A stretch of 64,000 nucleotides of DNA from Intestinicryptomonas porci (GTDB taxonomy: Bacteria; Verrucomicrobiota; Verrucomicrobiia; Opitutales; Intestinicryptomonadaceae): positions 1 to 64,000 of the forward strand of contig NZ_JALBUT010000007.1 of assembly GCF_033971905.1 (NCBI RefSeq). Reading direction: 5' to 3'. The position numbers were made by a program, and so were the translations under genes. Position 1 is the first letter of the stretch. Each line of letters starts with the position of its first letter. This document shows positions 1 through 7,791 of the stretch, piece after piece. A model generated the notes under the pieces. It saw only the letters and a program-made list of their open reading frames with translations. It did no database searches and was not told where the DNA came from.

Positions 1-40
1 CGCCAACTTCGTATTACTCTATAAAAACTAAACAGCATAA

Positions 41-82
41 GAGGCATTGTAGGACTTCCGTCCTCTTTGCCTCCATTTTTTT
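41..82 (+). terminator. Intrinsic terminator at left edge
   Basis: Two stacked stems (GAGGCA/TGCCTC and AGGAC/GTCCT around a TTCC loop) are followed by a run of seven T. It would end a plus-strand transcript that starts left of the window. Nothing in the first 40 bases shows which gene that is. Confidence 0.6.
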
Positions 83-497
83 CTACTTCTTCTACCCTCA
101 TCCCACTACCTTTGACGATGAGCGAAAAAACAAGCAAAGCGCAAGCGGTGCGCAGTTTAAAAGTTTTTTCCATAAGGAGAAACAAAGGATGGCGTGCAAG
201 CGCAATCCCCCCCCCCATATCTTAAAACCTTGTTGTTTCAAATTGTCTCGAGTTTTTTGCATAAATTTGGACAACACCAAATATTGTGAAAGGAATTTTT
301 CGATAATAGATTTTTCATAGTTTGACTCCGCATTCTACGAGCACTCTCAGTCTATAGTTTTGACTCGCGTTTGCATGCGCAAACTGTCTCGCCCTGCGGG
401 TCTTTTGCCTACGGCAAAATCTCATTCGCGCTTCGCTTAAATTCAAAGTTTCTGTATCTGCGGTGTTGGATTATATCTTCAATAAGGTCATAAATAA
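83..497. other. Gene-free stretch with a hairpin array
   Basis: I see no convincing gene here. Bases 364-440 hold a series of short imperfect palindromes (GTTTGC/GCAAAC, CCTGCGGG, TTTTGC/GCAAAA, GCGCTTCGC) with spacer words ACTGTCTCG and CTCATT that recur in an array near 52.4-52.55 kb. There is also a run of ten C near 208. Confidence 0.4.
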
Positions 498-715
498 AAG
501 TTTATAGGAGATTTCAATAAACCCTATTGTACGATTGACGAAAACGCTGAAATCGTTCCTTGTGTTATAATTTTCAATGGTACAAACGCCGCGAAAATGT
601 ATAAAAGTGAAAAATATCCAAAATTAAATGATTTGATCACCGAACTTGGTGTTAAAATTGAAATAATTGATAACAGTAAAATGTCTATAAAAGAATTAAG
701 TTTTCTCCAATTTTG
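498..715 (+). pseudogene. Possible remnant of an unknown coding region
   Basis: A plus-strand frame stays open from 498 and reads like ordinary protein (residues such as YCTIDENAEIVPCVIIFNG), but it has no start codon before the ATG at 597. Past about 716 it runs antisense to the DUF805 gene. It could be the decayed 3' part of a gene whose end was replaced. I do not recognise the family. It could equally be chance, since the stretch is short and AT-rich. Confidence 0.2.
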
Positions 716-1156
716 TCATTCCAATGGATCGACACCGTATTTATTTTCTCCGACACTACCCTTTTTAACCATTAAAAATATCGTGCACAGTGTTCCGCCA
801 AATCCTCGAGATATCAAACTAATCAGCATAAAAAGCAAAATCCACCAACCGGACAAATTTATGTCGTGCAAACGGCGAATTGACGCAAATATACCCATCG
901 CAAGAAATGGGACTAAATAAAGCAACAAAACTATAAATACCAATCCAATCAAGGCAAACATTTGGCTATTCGTCATTGGGTTTGTTTCGGGATCTATTTC
1001 AAAAAAGCCTATCAAATGCAAGCACAATAAATAAATTGCACAAACAACTCCACCTATGGCATAAAATATCGCATTGAACATTATAAAGTCTCTACGGCAC
1101 ATCCTACCTTTACCGTTAAATACAAGATAAGAAGTTAATTTCCATTTATTTGACAT
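716..1156 (-). CDS. DUF805 family membrane protein
   Basis: This 146-residue inner-membrane protein has the DUF805 layout: an N-terminal segment with NGKGRMCRRDF, hydrophobic helices at about 26-48 and 65-90, the family signature RRLHDINLSGWW at about 92-103, a further helix, and a C-terminal G-x-NKYGVDP tail. DUF805 proteins are small integral membrane proteins of unknown function, often in stress or phage-proximal contexts. The start is the ATG at 1156. It is the last of three closely spaced minus-strand membrane-protein genes that look co-transcribed. Family assignment is firm; the role is unknown. Confidence 0.8.
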   Translation of the reverse strand: MSNKWKLTSYLVFNGKGRMCRRDFIMFNAIFYAIGGVVCAIYLLCLHLIGFFEIDPETNPMTNSQMFALIGLVFIVLLLYLVPFLAMGIFASIRRLHDINLSGWWILLFMLISLISRGFGGTLCTIFLMVKKGSVGENKYGVDPLE

Positions 1157-1180
1157 TTCGTGAACCTTTCCAATTTATAA

Positions 1181-1420
1181 TTATGACTGAATTAAGTGAA
1201 AACTTTGCATAACGCAATACGGCAAGAATAAAAATATTCCACAATCCATAATATAAGCAAACATTATAATAAAAATATTCTTTAAATTATAGAAACTCCA
1301 CTTTTTAATTAAGCCAATTATAGTTAGCACAGCAAACACGGGAAAAGTAAATAAGAAAAGATAATCTAATATTATAAAACACATAATCAGCCCAATAAAC
1401 AATTCGTCAAACGCAGTCAT
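1181..1420 (-). CDS. Small hydrophobic protein, unknown
   Basis: The predicted product has 79 residues and at least two strongly hydrophobic segments (about 8-32 and 45-70), so it should sit in the inner membrane. I chose the ATG at 1420 over a GTG nine bases upstream because the GTG would overlap the upstream gene. It lies between another small membrane protein and the DUF805 gene on the same strand. I do not recognise a family. Its AT-rich composition means some chance of a spurious call, although the operon-like packing argues for a real gene. Confidence 0.5.
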   Translation of the reverse strand: MTAFDELFIGLIMCFIILDYLFLFTFPVFAVLTIIGLIKKWSFYNLKNIFIIMFAYIMDCGIFLFLPYCVMQSFHLIQS

Positions 1421-1421
1421 A

Positions 1422-1664
1422 TTAAACACCCCATCCCCAATTCACATAAACTGATATTATAAACGCACAAAAAGAAAGAAAATATACAGCAAAAAATATC
1501 GCCATATTTCTATTTGAAAAGAATATCAATTTATAGTGCGAACCAATAGCATAAGAAACCAAGAAAAGTGGCATGGTCAAAAGAATCAAGCATATCAAAG
1601 ACCCAAAAAATTCAATAAGCGTCATAATTACCAATCTTTTAATTGATTCGTAATTATGTAGCAT
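1422..1664 (-). CDS. Small hydrophobic protein, unknown
   Basis: The 80-residue product has two predicted membrane helices (about 14-40 and 53-72) joined by a short basic loop. It starts at an ATG at 1664 and ends one base before the next small membrane gene, so the two are probably translated from one message with the DUF805 gene. No family is recognised. As with its neighbour, the call rests on an open frame, hydrophobicity and spacing only. Confidence 0.5.
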   Translation of the reverse strand: MLHNYESIKRLVIMTLIEFFGSLICLILLTMPLFLVSYAIGSHYKLIFFSNRNMAIFFAVYFLSFCAFIISVYVNWGWGV

Positions 1665-1745
1665 TTAAGAAAGGCTGCAAGTTTTTATTCGCCAAATTTG
1701 CGCTTGGAAAAGCTTGGGCGGTCTTTTGAAAAATTTTTGTCGCCG

Positions 1746-2129
1746 TTAGGGAACTTTTTTTTGACCGTCCTTTAAAAATCCCCTGCCCTTTGGAGAATTT
1801 TTGAAGAATCGTTTTTTACCGTTTCTTTCCGCGTCAAAATCAAAAGACGTCTTTGGGCGAAATCCATTAAACCCGCCGCTTTTGGAGGTGCGAGAGCGCG
1901 CTTTTTCGACTTTTATCGCCCTGCCCTGCATCATAAATCCGTTCAAAGATTCTATTGCGCCTTTTGCGTCGGCGTCCTCGGACATTGCAACAAACGCCAT
2001 TCCGCGCGGTTTTCCCGAAAATTTATCCTTTAAAATTTTTATTTTATCGACTTTGCCAAACGAGGCAAACAGCGTTTCGATTTCCCCCGATTCCGCGGAG
2101 TGCGGCAAATTGCTTACAAATATTTCCAT
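1746..2129 (-). CDS. RRM-type RNA-binding protein
   Basis: The product is 127 residues. Residues 1-78 form one RNA recognition motif with both consensus ribonucleoproteins visible: RNP2 as IFVSNL (3-8) and RNP1 as RGMAFVAM (about 42-49). The tail (about 80-127) is rich in Lys, Arg, Gly and Phe and should be disordered and positively charged. Bacterial single-RRM proteins of this shape occur in cyanobacteria, Bacteroidota and PVC bacteria and bind RNA, in some cases during cold stress. The gene stands alone, divergent from the porin gene. The long basic tail is somewhat unusual for the family. RNA binding is a confident call; targets are unknown. Confidence 0.85.
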   Translation of the reverse strand: MEIFVSNLPHSAESGEIETLFASFGKVDKIKILKDKFSGKPRGMAFVAMSEDADAKGAIESLNGFMMQGRAIKVEKARSRTSKSGGFNGFRPKTSFDFDAERNGKKRFFKNSPKGRGFLKDGQKKVP

Positions 2130-2245
2130 ATAATTTTTTAATCGAAAAAGCAGACATCAAAAAATTAAATATTGCAAGCAGATTTTAGTTAAAAGGCATA
2201 TTAAGCTTGCAAAAATATTTTCACAAACGAACATATTTTGGATTT

Positions 2246-3559
2246 ATGAATATTGCAAAAGCCATAAAGTTTTTAACGCTCGCTATTGCGGCTTTGGCGT
2301 CAATGCAAGTGGCTTTTTCGCAAGACAAGGACGTATTGGACAACCTTTGCGGCAAAAACATCATATCAAAAGACGAAGCCTCAAAAATCGCAAAAGATTT
2401 GGCTTTGGTCTTCCCGCAAAAAGACGGCGCGATAAAAACAAAAGTATGGGGGTTCGCCCAAATAATGTCGAACTACATGTATAGCGAAACCACCCATGAA
2501 AGTGGCGAAGATTGGGGAGGTTTTATTTTAAGAAGAGCCTACATGGGCTTTCTCGCTGAAATCCCCGACAACTGGAAAGCCGCCATAGATATCGACTTTT
2601 GCAGAAGAAACACAAGCGGCTCCGACTACCTTTTGAACTGCTACGTTGCCAAGAAGCTCGATTTTGATTTCACAAGCGGGACATTGAACATCGGGTTTAA
2701 AAAGGTGCAAATGGGCTATGAAGAAATCATAGGCGCTTTCAAAATTCCCACAATCGATACTTCTATCGTTTCCAGATATTTTTTCTACGCCCAAAACAAT
2801 AGCAGAATCGGCATGGGCATGCGCTACACGGGGCTGTTTTGGGATGGCGAAGTGCGCGGTTTTGACGGCTTTAAATACCACCTTGCCCTGACAAACTCGA
2901 TGAATAACACCATAATGCTGCACTCGCATTTGTCGGGAAAAGAATCCAATCCTGTAAGCGCAAACAATGTAAATTTATGGGCGGCATTTTTCTATTCGAA
3001 AAAATTTTGCGAAGACTTCAAAATAACATTTGGAGCAAAGACAGGGTTCGGCAACCAGGCATTTATCGTTTCAAACGATAAATACGGCTCGATTTTCCAA
3101 GTAAATCCCTTTGTGGAGCTAAAATACAAAGACGATTTAACGATGTGGCTTGAATCCGTAATTTCAAACATTGAATACGGTTCGCTTGACAGAAACGGCT
3201 ACGCGACGCCCGTCGGATACAATTTTAATGCGGAATATTTTATCCTTGATTTTAATAAATACGGAAGGCTTAGCCTCGTGGGAAGGCTTAGCCAAATTTT
3301 TACAGATGGAAAAGGGATACTGCCCAAAGACGTGCTTACGGGAGCGAAATCAAGCTCGCATCCCCGACCATTCGACATCTATTTTGACCGCGCAACGACG
3401 ATATACGGCGGGCTTTGCTGGTACATACGCGACCATAACTTCAAGTTCTTTGCGGGCTACGAATACGCAATCTTCGACCATCCAGTGAACTCGAGATTTT
3501 TCGGAGACATCGAAACTAACATGCACATATTCCGAACGCAAATCCAGCTGAGGTTTTAA
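2246..3559 (+). CDS. Outer-membrane porin (phosphate-selective porin O/P type)
   Basis: From the ATG at 2246 the product is 437 residues with a clear signal peptide (MNIAKAIKF then a hydrophobic stretch ending ASMQVAFSQ). An upstream in-frame ATG at 2207 would bury that signal peptide, so I prefer the later start. The mature part alternates polar and aromatic residues as in a beta-barrel and ends in a C-terminal aromatic strand (IFRTQIQLRF), the usual outer-membrane signature. The pattern resembles the phosphate-selective porin O/P family. It faces the glycosyltransferase operon tail to tail. The transported solute cannot be read from the sequence. Confidence 0.75.
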   Translation: MNIAKAIKFLTLAIAALASMQVAFSQDKDVLDNLCGKNIISKDEASKIAKDLALVFPQKDGAIKTKVWGFAQIMSNYMYSETTHESGEDWGGFILRRAYMGFLAEIPDNWKAAIDIDFCRRNTSGSDYLLNCYVAKKLDFDFTSGTLNIGFKKVQMGYEEIIGAFKIPTIDTSIVSRYFFYAQNNSRIGMGMRYTGLFWDGEVRGFDGFKYHLALTNSMNNTIMLHSHLSGKESNPVSANNVNLWAAFFYSKKFCEDFKITFGAKTGFGNQAFIVSNDKYGSIFQVNPFVELKYKDDLTMWLESVISNIEYGSLDRNGYATPVGYNFNAEYFILDFNKYGRLSLVGRLSQIFTDGKGILPKDVLTGAKSSSHPRPFDIYFDRATTIYGGLCWYIRDHNFKFFAGYEYAIFDHPVNSRFFGDIETNMHIFRTQIQLRF

Positions 3560-3602
3560 ACAAAGGTCATTTGGGTAAAAAATTCTTTAATATAATTAAA
3601 TC

Positions 3603-4517
3603 TTATTCTTCTTTTAAAATATCCATGATTTCGGGGTAAGCATGCAAAATTTTCTCGCAAGCCTCATCTCCCGACAAGCCAGCCGCATTGTTTTTTCTGT
3701 TTATTTTGCATAATCCGTGCTTCTGGCTTCCTTCAATGCAATACAAGTGGGCATCAAAACCTTTAACTACGCCTATTTTTGTTTTTTTCAAAACCGCCAT
3801 TGTCCAAAAATAAAAATCGTCTTGAGTGGGAAGTAGATATTTTATCTTTTCAACATTTAAAATATCTCCGTGTAAAGAATCGGGCGGAAAAAGACATCCC
3901 GAACCTCCTAATAAAACATTTTTATAGCTTGGATAAAAATAGTTGGTATATAAATGTTTTCTATTTGAGATAGTTTTAAATTTATTTTCCAAAACTATTA
4001 TTCGCCCTGCCCTTCTTACATAAATATTATTCGGATTTTTTAAATATGCCGCATACAAACTTTCCAACCAATCCTCTTCGTAATACAAGTCATCGTCTGC
4101 TGTAATGATAATATCATTGGGATATTTTTTTAATGAAGGAATCAGCTTTTTATAAGATTTTAAATCTTCACACCAATCAATGGTAAGCCCAAAATCTTTT
4201 AGTTTTAATAAATTTTCAGGCAATTCTTCTTCTCCTTTTGGAAATTGCTCCCGTGCGAGCCACAATATTAAAACATTCGGCTTTATGCTCTGTCTTAACA
4301 AAGTATTAATCGTCAAATGCACCGTTTTTATTCTTTTAGGAAATGTTGTCAAAGATACAACCAATTTTGGGCTTCTCAATTCATCAGATAACCCATAAGA
4401 AGTTGCCGGTTTATATTTAAATAAACATCTATGTTTAAACATCAGCCTCAATCCCAAAAAATGGATAATCAAATGAGAATCCAACTCTTTCAAATAAAAT
4501 AATTTTTTCAGATTCAT
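3603..4517 (-). CDS. GT-A fold glycosyltransferase
   Basis: The 304-residue product has a GT-A core: VVSLTTFPKRIKTVHLTINTL near residue 50-70 and an acidic nucleotide-sugar and metal site ITADDDLYYEEDW at about 140. It has no transmembrane helix and should act at the cytoplasmic face on a lipid-linked glycan. I start at the ATG at 4517; a TTG lies 18 bases upstream. It is the last gene of a four-gene minus-strand operon fed by the invertible promoter near 7.0 kb. Donor and acceptor are unknown. The operon is visibly more AT-rich than its surroundings, a common sign of transferred surface-glycan genes. Confidence 0.75.
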   Translation of the reverse strand: MNLKKLFYLKELDSHLIIHFLGLRLMFKHRCLFKYKPATSYGLSDELRSPKLVVSLTTFPKRIKTVHLTINTLLRQSIKPNVLILWLAREQFPKGEEELPENLLKLKDFGLTIDWCEDLKSYKKLIPSLKKYPNDIIITADDDLYYEEDWLESLYAAYLKNPNNIYVRRAGRIIVLENKFKTISNRKHLYTNYFYPSYKNVLLGGSGCLFPPDSLHGDILNVEKIKYLLPTQDDFYFWTMAVLKKTKIGVVKGFDAHLYCIEGSQKHGLCKINRKNNAAGLSGDEACEKILHAYPEIMDILKEE

Positions 4518-4549
4518 AATCCTATGCTTAAGCAAAAAATATATTAAAA

Positions 4550-5368
4550 TTACATATTTATTTTATTATATTTTCTTTTTTTAATCATAAAACTTTGAAA
4601 CAATAATAAAATGAAATATTTATACCATAACCATCTCCATGCGCTAAAAGAAAACTTCTTCCAAGGTTTATTGGTTCCTATATAGTGAACAATTTTTGCG
4701 TCTTTAAATTTTTTAGAAAAAATTTTTTGATGGATATGCTTAAAATTATAAACTATGTCGAGTTCTTTTATTTTTCCGTCAAAAACAATATTAATCACGT
4801 CCTGATCACAAAACTTAAAATCTCTTTCATGTGAAATACTAAATAAAAGATCTACTATATTTGATTTTCGAATTTCAGAAAGATTATATAAGATAACTCC
4901 GGCATTTATATAAAAGCTGTTAATTCCAAGAGATTTTTTATATTCCACGTTCATATTCATAAAATCAGGAACTCCCGCGCAGTAATATCCGGAAATATCT
5001 TCAACAAAAAGTTTTGATATATCTCCATTTATTATAGTATCTCCATCAAGATACAAAACGCTGTTAAGACTTGGCAAAATTTCAGGAAGAATATAGCGAA
5101 AATACGTTTCGACTGTTATATGTTTTACCGGAAGTTTCAATCTAAGAAAACGGTCTTCTTCTATTTTATGAAAATGGAATTTTACATTTGAGAAAAAATT
5201 TTCCATCATGCGGATTTTTCTTATATTTTCTTCGGAAAGAGAAGAATATATAATATTGATATATATATTATATTTTTTGTTGTTTTTCAAAAGCGAAAAA
5301 ATTGAAACACATGTTGGATTTACAAATCCATCGTTTATCGCATAGGCTATGTTAAAAATTCCACTCAT
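4550..5368 (-). CDS. Family 8 glycosyltransferase (LgtC/galactosyltransferase type)
   Basis: The 272-residue product has the GT8 landmarks in order: N-terminal FNIAYAINDGF, the metal-binding DxD motif in LYLDGDT at about 107-113, FYINAGVILYNL at about 150, and the late His motif HYIG..KPW at about 230. GT8 enzymes such as LgtC and RfaI/RfaJ are retaining hexosyltransferases that extend lipopolysaccharide cores. The C-terminus is basic and aromatic, as in RfaI/J-type enzymes that contact the membrane. It follows the GT25 gene upstream by one base, so translation is probably coupled. The sugar specificity is not determined. Confidence 0.85.
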   Translation of the reverse strand: MSGIFNIAYAINDGFVNPTCVSIFSLLKNNKKYNIYINIIYSSLSEENIRKIRMMENFFSNVKFHFHKIEEDRFLRLKLPVKHITVETYFRYILPEILPSLNSVLYLDGDTIINGDISKLFVEDISGYYCAGVPDFMNMNVEYKKSLGINSFYINAGVILYNLSEIRKSNIVDLLFSISHERDFKFCDQDVINIVFDGKIKELDIVYNFKHIHQKIFSKKFKDAKIVHYIGTNKPWKKFSFSAWRWLWYKYFILLLFQSFMIKKRKYNKINM

Positions 5369-5369
5369 G

Positions 5370-6158
5370 TTATACTTTCCTTATTTTTGTAATTTTAAGA
5401 ATAAATTTTTTAATTCCGTCCCTTTTTATAAGTTGGCAAATTCTGCCAAAATACGTAGAAATTGAGAAAACCTGCCGCGCAAACGGATAAAAATTACGCT
5501 GTTTTTTGCGCTTTCCAAAAAGCTCTATGTCCGAATCATTATTGCTTCTTGCAAAAACAACGGGAGGTAGAAGAGTTTTAACGTCAATATTGAATTTGTG
5601 GTATATGTGCATGTTGGAATCTGCGGTAATTCCAAATGGCAGTATATTGCTTAGGAGTGTCTGTGCCGTTTTTTTATTTAAAGCATATCCCCAAAAACAT
5701 CCCGAATTTCTTATAAATTCACAAATTGAAAAATCCCCGAAATCCTCTTTATTATACAATAAGCGTTTTTTGGTTTCGACTTGCAAGCGAATGAAATCCC
5801 ATTTGTTAAAATGCTTTTTTATGAAATCTATTGCCTGCGGGAATTTGCCGTCTATAAAAATATCATCTTCAAGAACAACAGCAAAATTGAGGTCTTCCGA
5901 TACAATTTTCTCCCAACATTTTATATGGGCTATATGGCATCCGATTTCGCCTTTGGTTAAAGGTTTGGGATAGGTTTTTCTATTTTTTTCGCAAGAATAA
6001 TATTTGTCCAATTCATTTTTTCCCAAAGCAGAAACATCAATTCCATCCGAACGAGCACAAGCAAAACCAAGCCTTTCAATTTGGGATTTTACATATTCCC
6101 AACGCTCTTTCGATTTGGGCATATTTATTACAAATATTTTAAAATTCAAAGCATCCAT
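5370..6158 (-). CDS. Family 25 glycosyltransferase (LOS biosynthesis)
   Basis: The 262-residue product starts FKIFVINMPKSKERWEYVKSQIERLG, the N-terminus typical of GT25 lipooligosaccharide galactosyltransferases. It continues with KGEIGCHIAHIKCWEKIV and the acidic site VVLEDDI at about 97-103. A basic C-terminal tail (about 215-262) probably associates with the membrane. It sits three bases after the preceding GT25 gene. Two GT25 genes in tandem suggest two successive sugar additions on the same glycan. The family is clear; the linkage made is not. Confidence 0.85.
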   Translation of the reverse strand: MDALNFKIFVINMPKSKERWEYVKSQIERLGFACARSDGIDVSALGKNELDKYYSCEKNRKTYPKPLTKGEIGCHIAHIKCWEKIVSEDLNFAVVLEDDIFIDGKFPQAIDFIKKHFNKWDFIRLQVETKKRLLYNKEDFGDFSICEFIRNSGCFWGYALNKKTAQTLLSNILPFGITADSNMHIYHKFNIDVKTLLPPVVFARSNNDSDIELFGKRKKQRNFYPFARQVFSISTYFGRICQLIKRDGIKKFILKITKIRKV

Positions 6159-6161
6159 CGG

Positions 6162-6989
6162 CTACTTAAAAATAGATAAAATTAAATATTTGAATTTATA
6201 AACAAGTTTTGCCAATGGATGATGGTATTCCTTATTCAAATCCCGTTCCCCTATTTCAGATTCAACATTAGAATGCGAGCATAACTGGGGAATCAAGCCC
6301 ATCACATCAAGATTTGTTTCCCAAGTGAATTGCAAATCCACATCTATAGGGCGATAAAAAACCGATCGTTTTTTCAAAAATTCAACCGCACCTTCACGAC
6401 TTATTACATAAGCTTGTGTCCCAAAAGGAGGCTTTTTCCATTTTACAAGCTCAAACTCATACGGAGAATCATAAAAAATCCCAACATCAACAGGAGTTCT
6501 CTCTATTATTTTTTTCTTCCTTCCTGAAAAAAATAATTTTATGTAGTTCCATTTTTTATCTATGGAGTTTAAGACATGAGGTATTATTTCAAAATATGGC
6601 TCTAAAATTATGTCGTCTTCCAGTATAATGGCATAATCCAAATTATCCCGCACAATTTTTTCGCAAGCCTTCAAATGGCTTATATAACAGCCTATTTCCG
6701 CTTTTTTTAGCGGAATATAATATTTTTTTCTATTTAATTCCTTTGAATAATATTTATCGAGAAATTCATCTATTTGAGCATTTCCATCAACAGCCGAAAT
6801 ACGTTCAAAATCCCAACCAATGTTTTTTAACTGCATCGCCATTTGTTCAAGCCTATCGAAAGACCTGTCCAAATTTATGACAAAAACCTTATAAGACGGT
6901 TCGGCGCAAAAAAACGTCCGTTTAAAGTTCGTCTTTTTAGTTGAGTTTTTCATTTTGGTTGTTAATTGAAAATGTTTTTTTAGGGTCAT
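6162..6989 (-). CDS. Family 25 glycosyltransferase, first gene of phase-variable operon
   Basis: The 275-residue product carries a GT25 domain from about residue 34 (YKVFVINLDRSFDRLEQM), with KAEIGCYISHLKACEKIV and the acidic motif AIILEDDI. The first 30 or so residues (many Lys and Thr) are not part of the family fold and are encoded inside the invertible segment at 6910-7087. One inverted repeat lies at about codons 22-27. In the orientation shown, both the ATG at 6989 and a promoter are supplied. In the flipped orientation I see no in-frame ATG, so inversion would remove promoter and start together. It heads the glycosyltransferase operon. Confidence 0.8.
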   Translation of the reverse strand: MTLKKHFQLTTKMKNSTKKTNFKRTFFCAEPSYKVFVINLDRSFDRLEQMAMQLKNIGWDFERISAVDGNAQIDEFLDKYYSKELNRKKYYIPLKKAEIGCYISHLKACEKIVRDNLDYAIILEDDIILEPYFEIIPHVLNSIDKKWNYIKLFFSGRKKKIIERTPVDVGIFYDSPYEFELVKWKKPPFGTQAYVISREGAVEFLKKRSVFYRPIDVDLQFTWETNLDVMGLIPQLCSHSNVESEIGERDLNKEYHHPLAKLVYKFKYLILSIFK

Positions 6990-7087
6990 TTATAATAATT
7001 TGAATTTCAAATAGTTATACTTGTTTATTTTTTGCGTCCCAAGAAAAAACATTTTTGAAATTTAATTTTTTTTAAACGGACGTTTTT
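6910..7087. repeat. Invertible promoter segment with 17-bp inverted repeats
   Basis: The repeats are AAAAACGTCCGTTTAAA at 6910-6926 and its exact reverse complement at 7071-7087, with 144 bp between them. Bacteroides Mpi switch sites share a core close to ARACGTWCGT, and AAACGTCCGT here differs only at the W position. The segment lies between the glycosyltransferase operon and the recombinase gene and contains a good minus-strand promoter. It is very likely the substrate of the adjacent serine recombinase. The orientation shown is ON for the glycosyltransferases. Confidence 0.8.
7014..7042 (-). promoter_or_regulatory. Sigma-70-type promoter inside invertible segment
   Basis: On the minus strand, TTGGGA (7042-7037) and TATAAC (7019-7014) are separated by exactly 17 bases, giving a transcription start near 7007, about 18 bases before the first glycosyltransferase ATG. 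Flipping the segment would point this promoter at the recombinase gene. Confidence 0.65.
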
Positions 7088-7124
7088 ATAACAATTTTCA
7101 ACCTGAGAAGTCAATTTATTTTTT

Positions 7125-7721
7125 ATGAACTACGCATATTTAAGAATAAGTACAGAAAAGCAAACGCTTGAAAATCAGCGTTTTGAAATAGAAACATACT
7201 GCATTGCAAACGATATAAAAATAGATATTTGGGTTCAGGAAACCATAAGCGGAACAAAAGAGCTAAAATACCGCAAGCTAAACATGCTTCTGCGCAAAAT
7301 GGAAGCAAATGATATGTTGATTGTCTCTGAAATATCGCGACTTGGGCGTAGCATCATAGACATTATGAATATTTTAAGCCTATGCATAGAACGCAAAATC
7401 ACGATATTTTCCAAAAAAGAAGGCTACAAGTTTGGCAACGACATCAATTCAAAAGTTCTAGCTTTTGCGTTCGGACTTAGCGCGGAAATAGAGCGCAATT
7501 TGATTTCTGCAAGGACAATAGAGGCTCTCGCAAGAAAAAAAACCCAAGGGGCAAAACAGGGCAGACCTTTCGGGAAAAGCCCAAAAACGGAAAAATTAAT
7601 ACTTAGAAAAGAGCAAATTAAAAATCTTTTAAAGTCGGGCGAGAAATTAAAAGACATATCGCAATCGTTGCAAGTTTGAGAATCGACGCTGAGGAAATTC
7701 ATAAGAAAAGAATTGCCGTAA
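7125..7721 (+). CDS. Mpi-like serine recombinase (DNA invertase), possibly truncated by TGA at 7677
   Basis: The open frame 7125-7679 gives 184 residues. It has the resolvase/invertase catalytic domain with the nucleophile Ser9 in YLRIST, the conserved EISRLGR at about 70 and the SAEIERNLIS...ARTIEALARKK arm, and then a Hin-type helix-turn-helix. It closely resembles Bacteroides Mpi, which flips capsule promoters. The frame stops at TGA 7677-7679 right after ISQSLQV. The same frame continues for 13 more residues (ESTLRKFIRKELP) to TAA at 7721, which fits the missing recognition helix. This looks like a nonsense mutation that may have locked the switch. TGA is a normal stop elsewhere in the window. 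Confidence 0.85.
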
Positions 7722-7723
7722 AA

Positions 7724-7761
7724 AAAACTCCAGAAGATTGTTTTCGGGAGTTTTGAATTTT
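7724..7761 (+). terminator. Terminator after the recombinase
   Basis: AAAACTCC at 7724-7731 pairs with GGAGTTTT at 7747-7754, followed by a short T-rich stretch. It lies just past the extended end of the recombinase frame, which supports 7721 as the original gene end. Confidence 0.5.
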
Positions 7762-7791
7762 AAATGTTTTGTAAGTTATGCCAAGAGTTTA

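Noticed and set aside
98..280. 60-codon minus-strand frame
   Set aside because: It includes the long C run and low-complexity sequence, has no protein-like pattern and no neighbour that fits.
597..920. 107-codon plus-strand frame
   Set aside because: Two thirds of it is antisense to the well-supported DUF805 gene; only the part before 716 might be a remnant.
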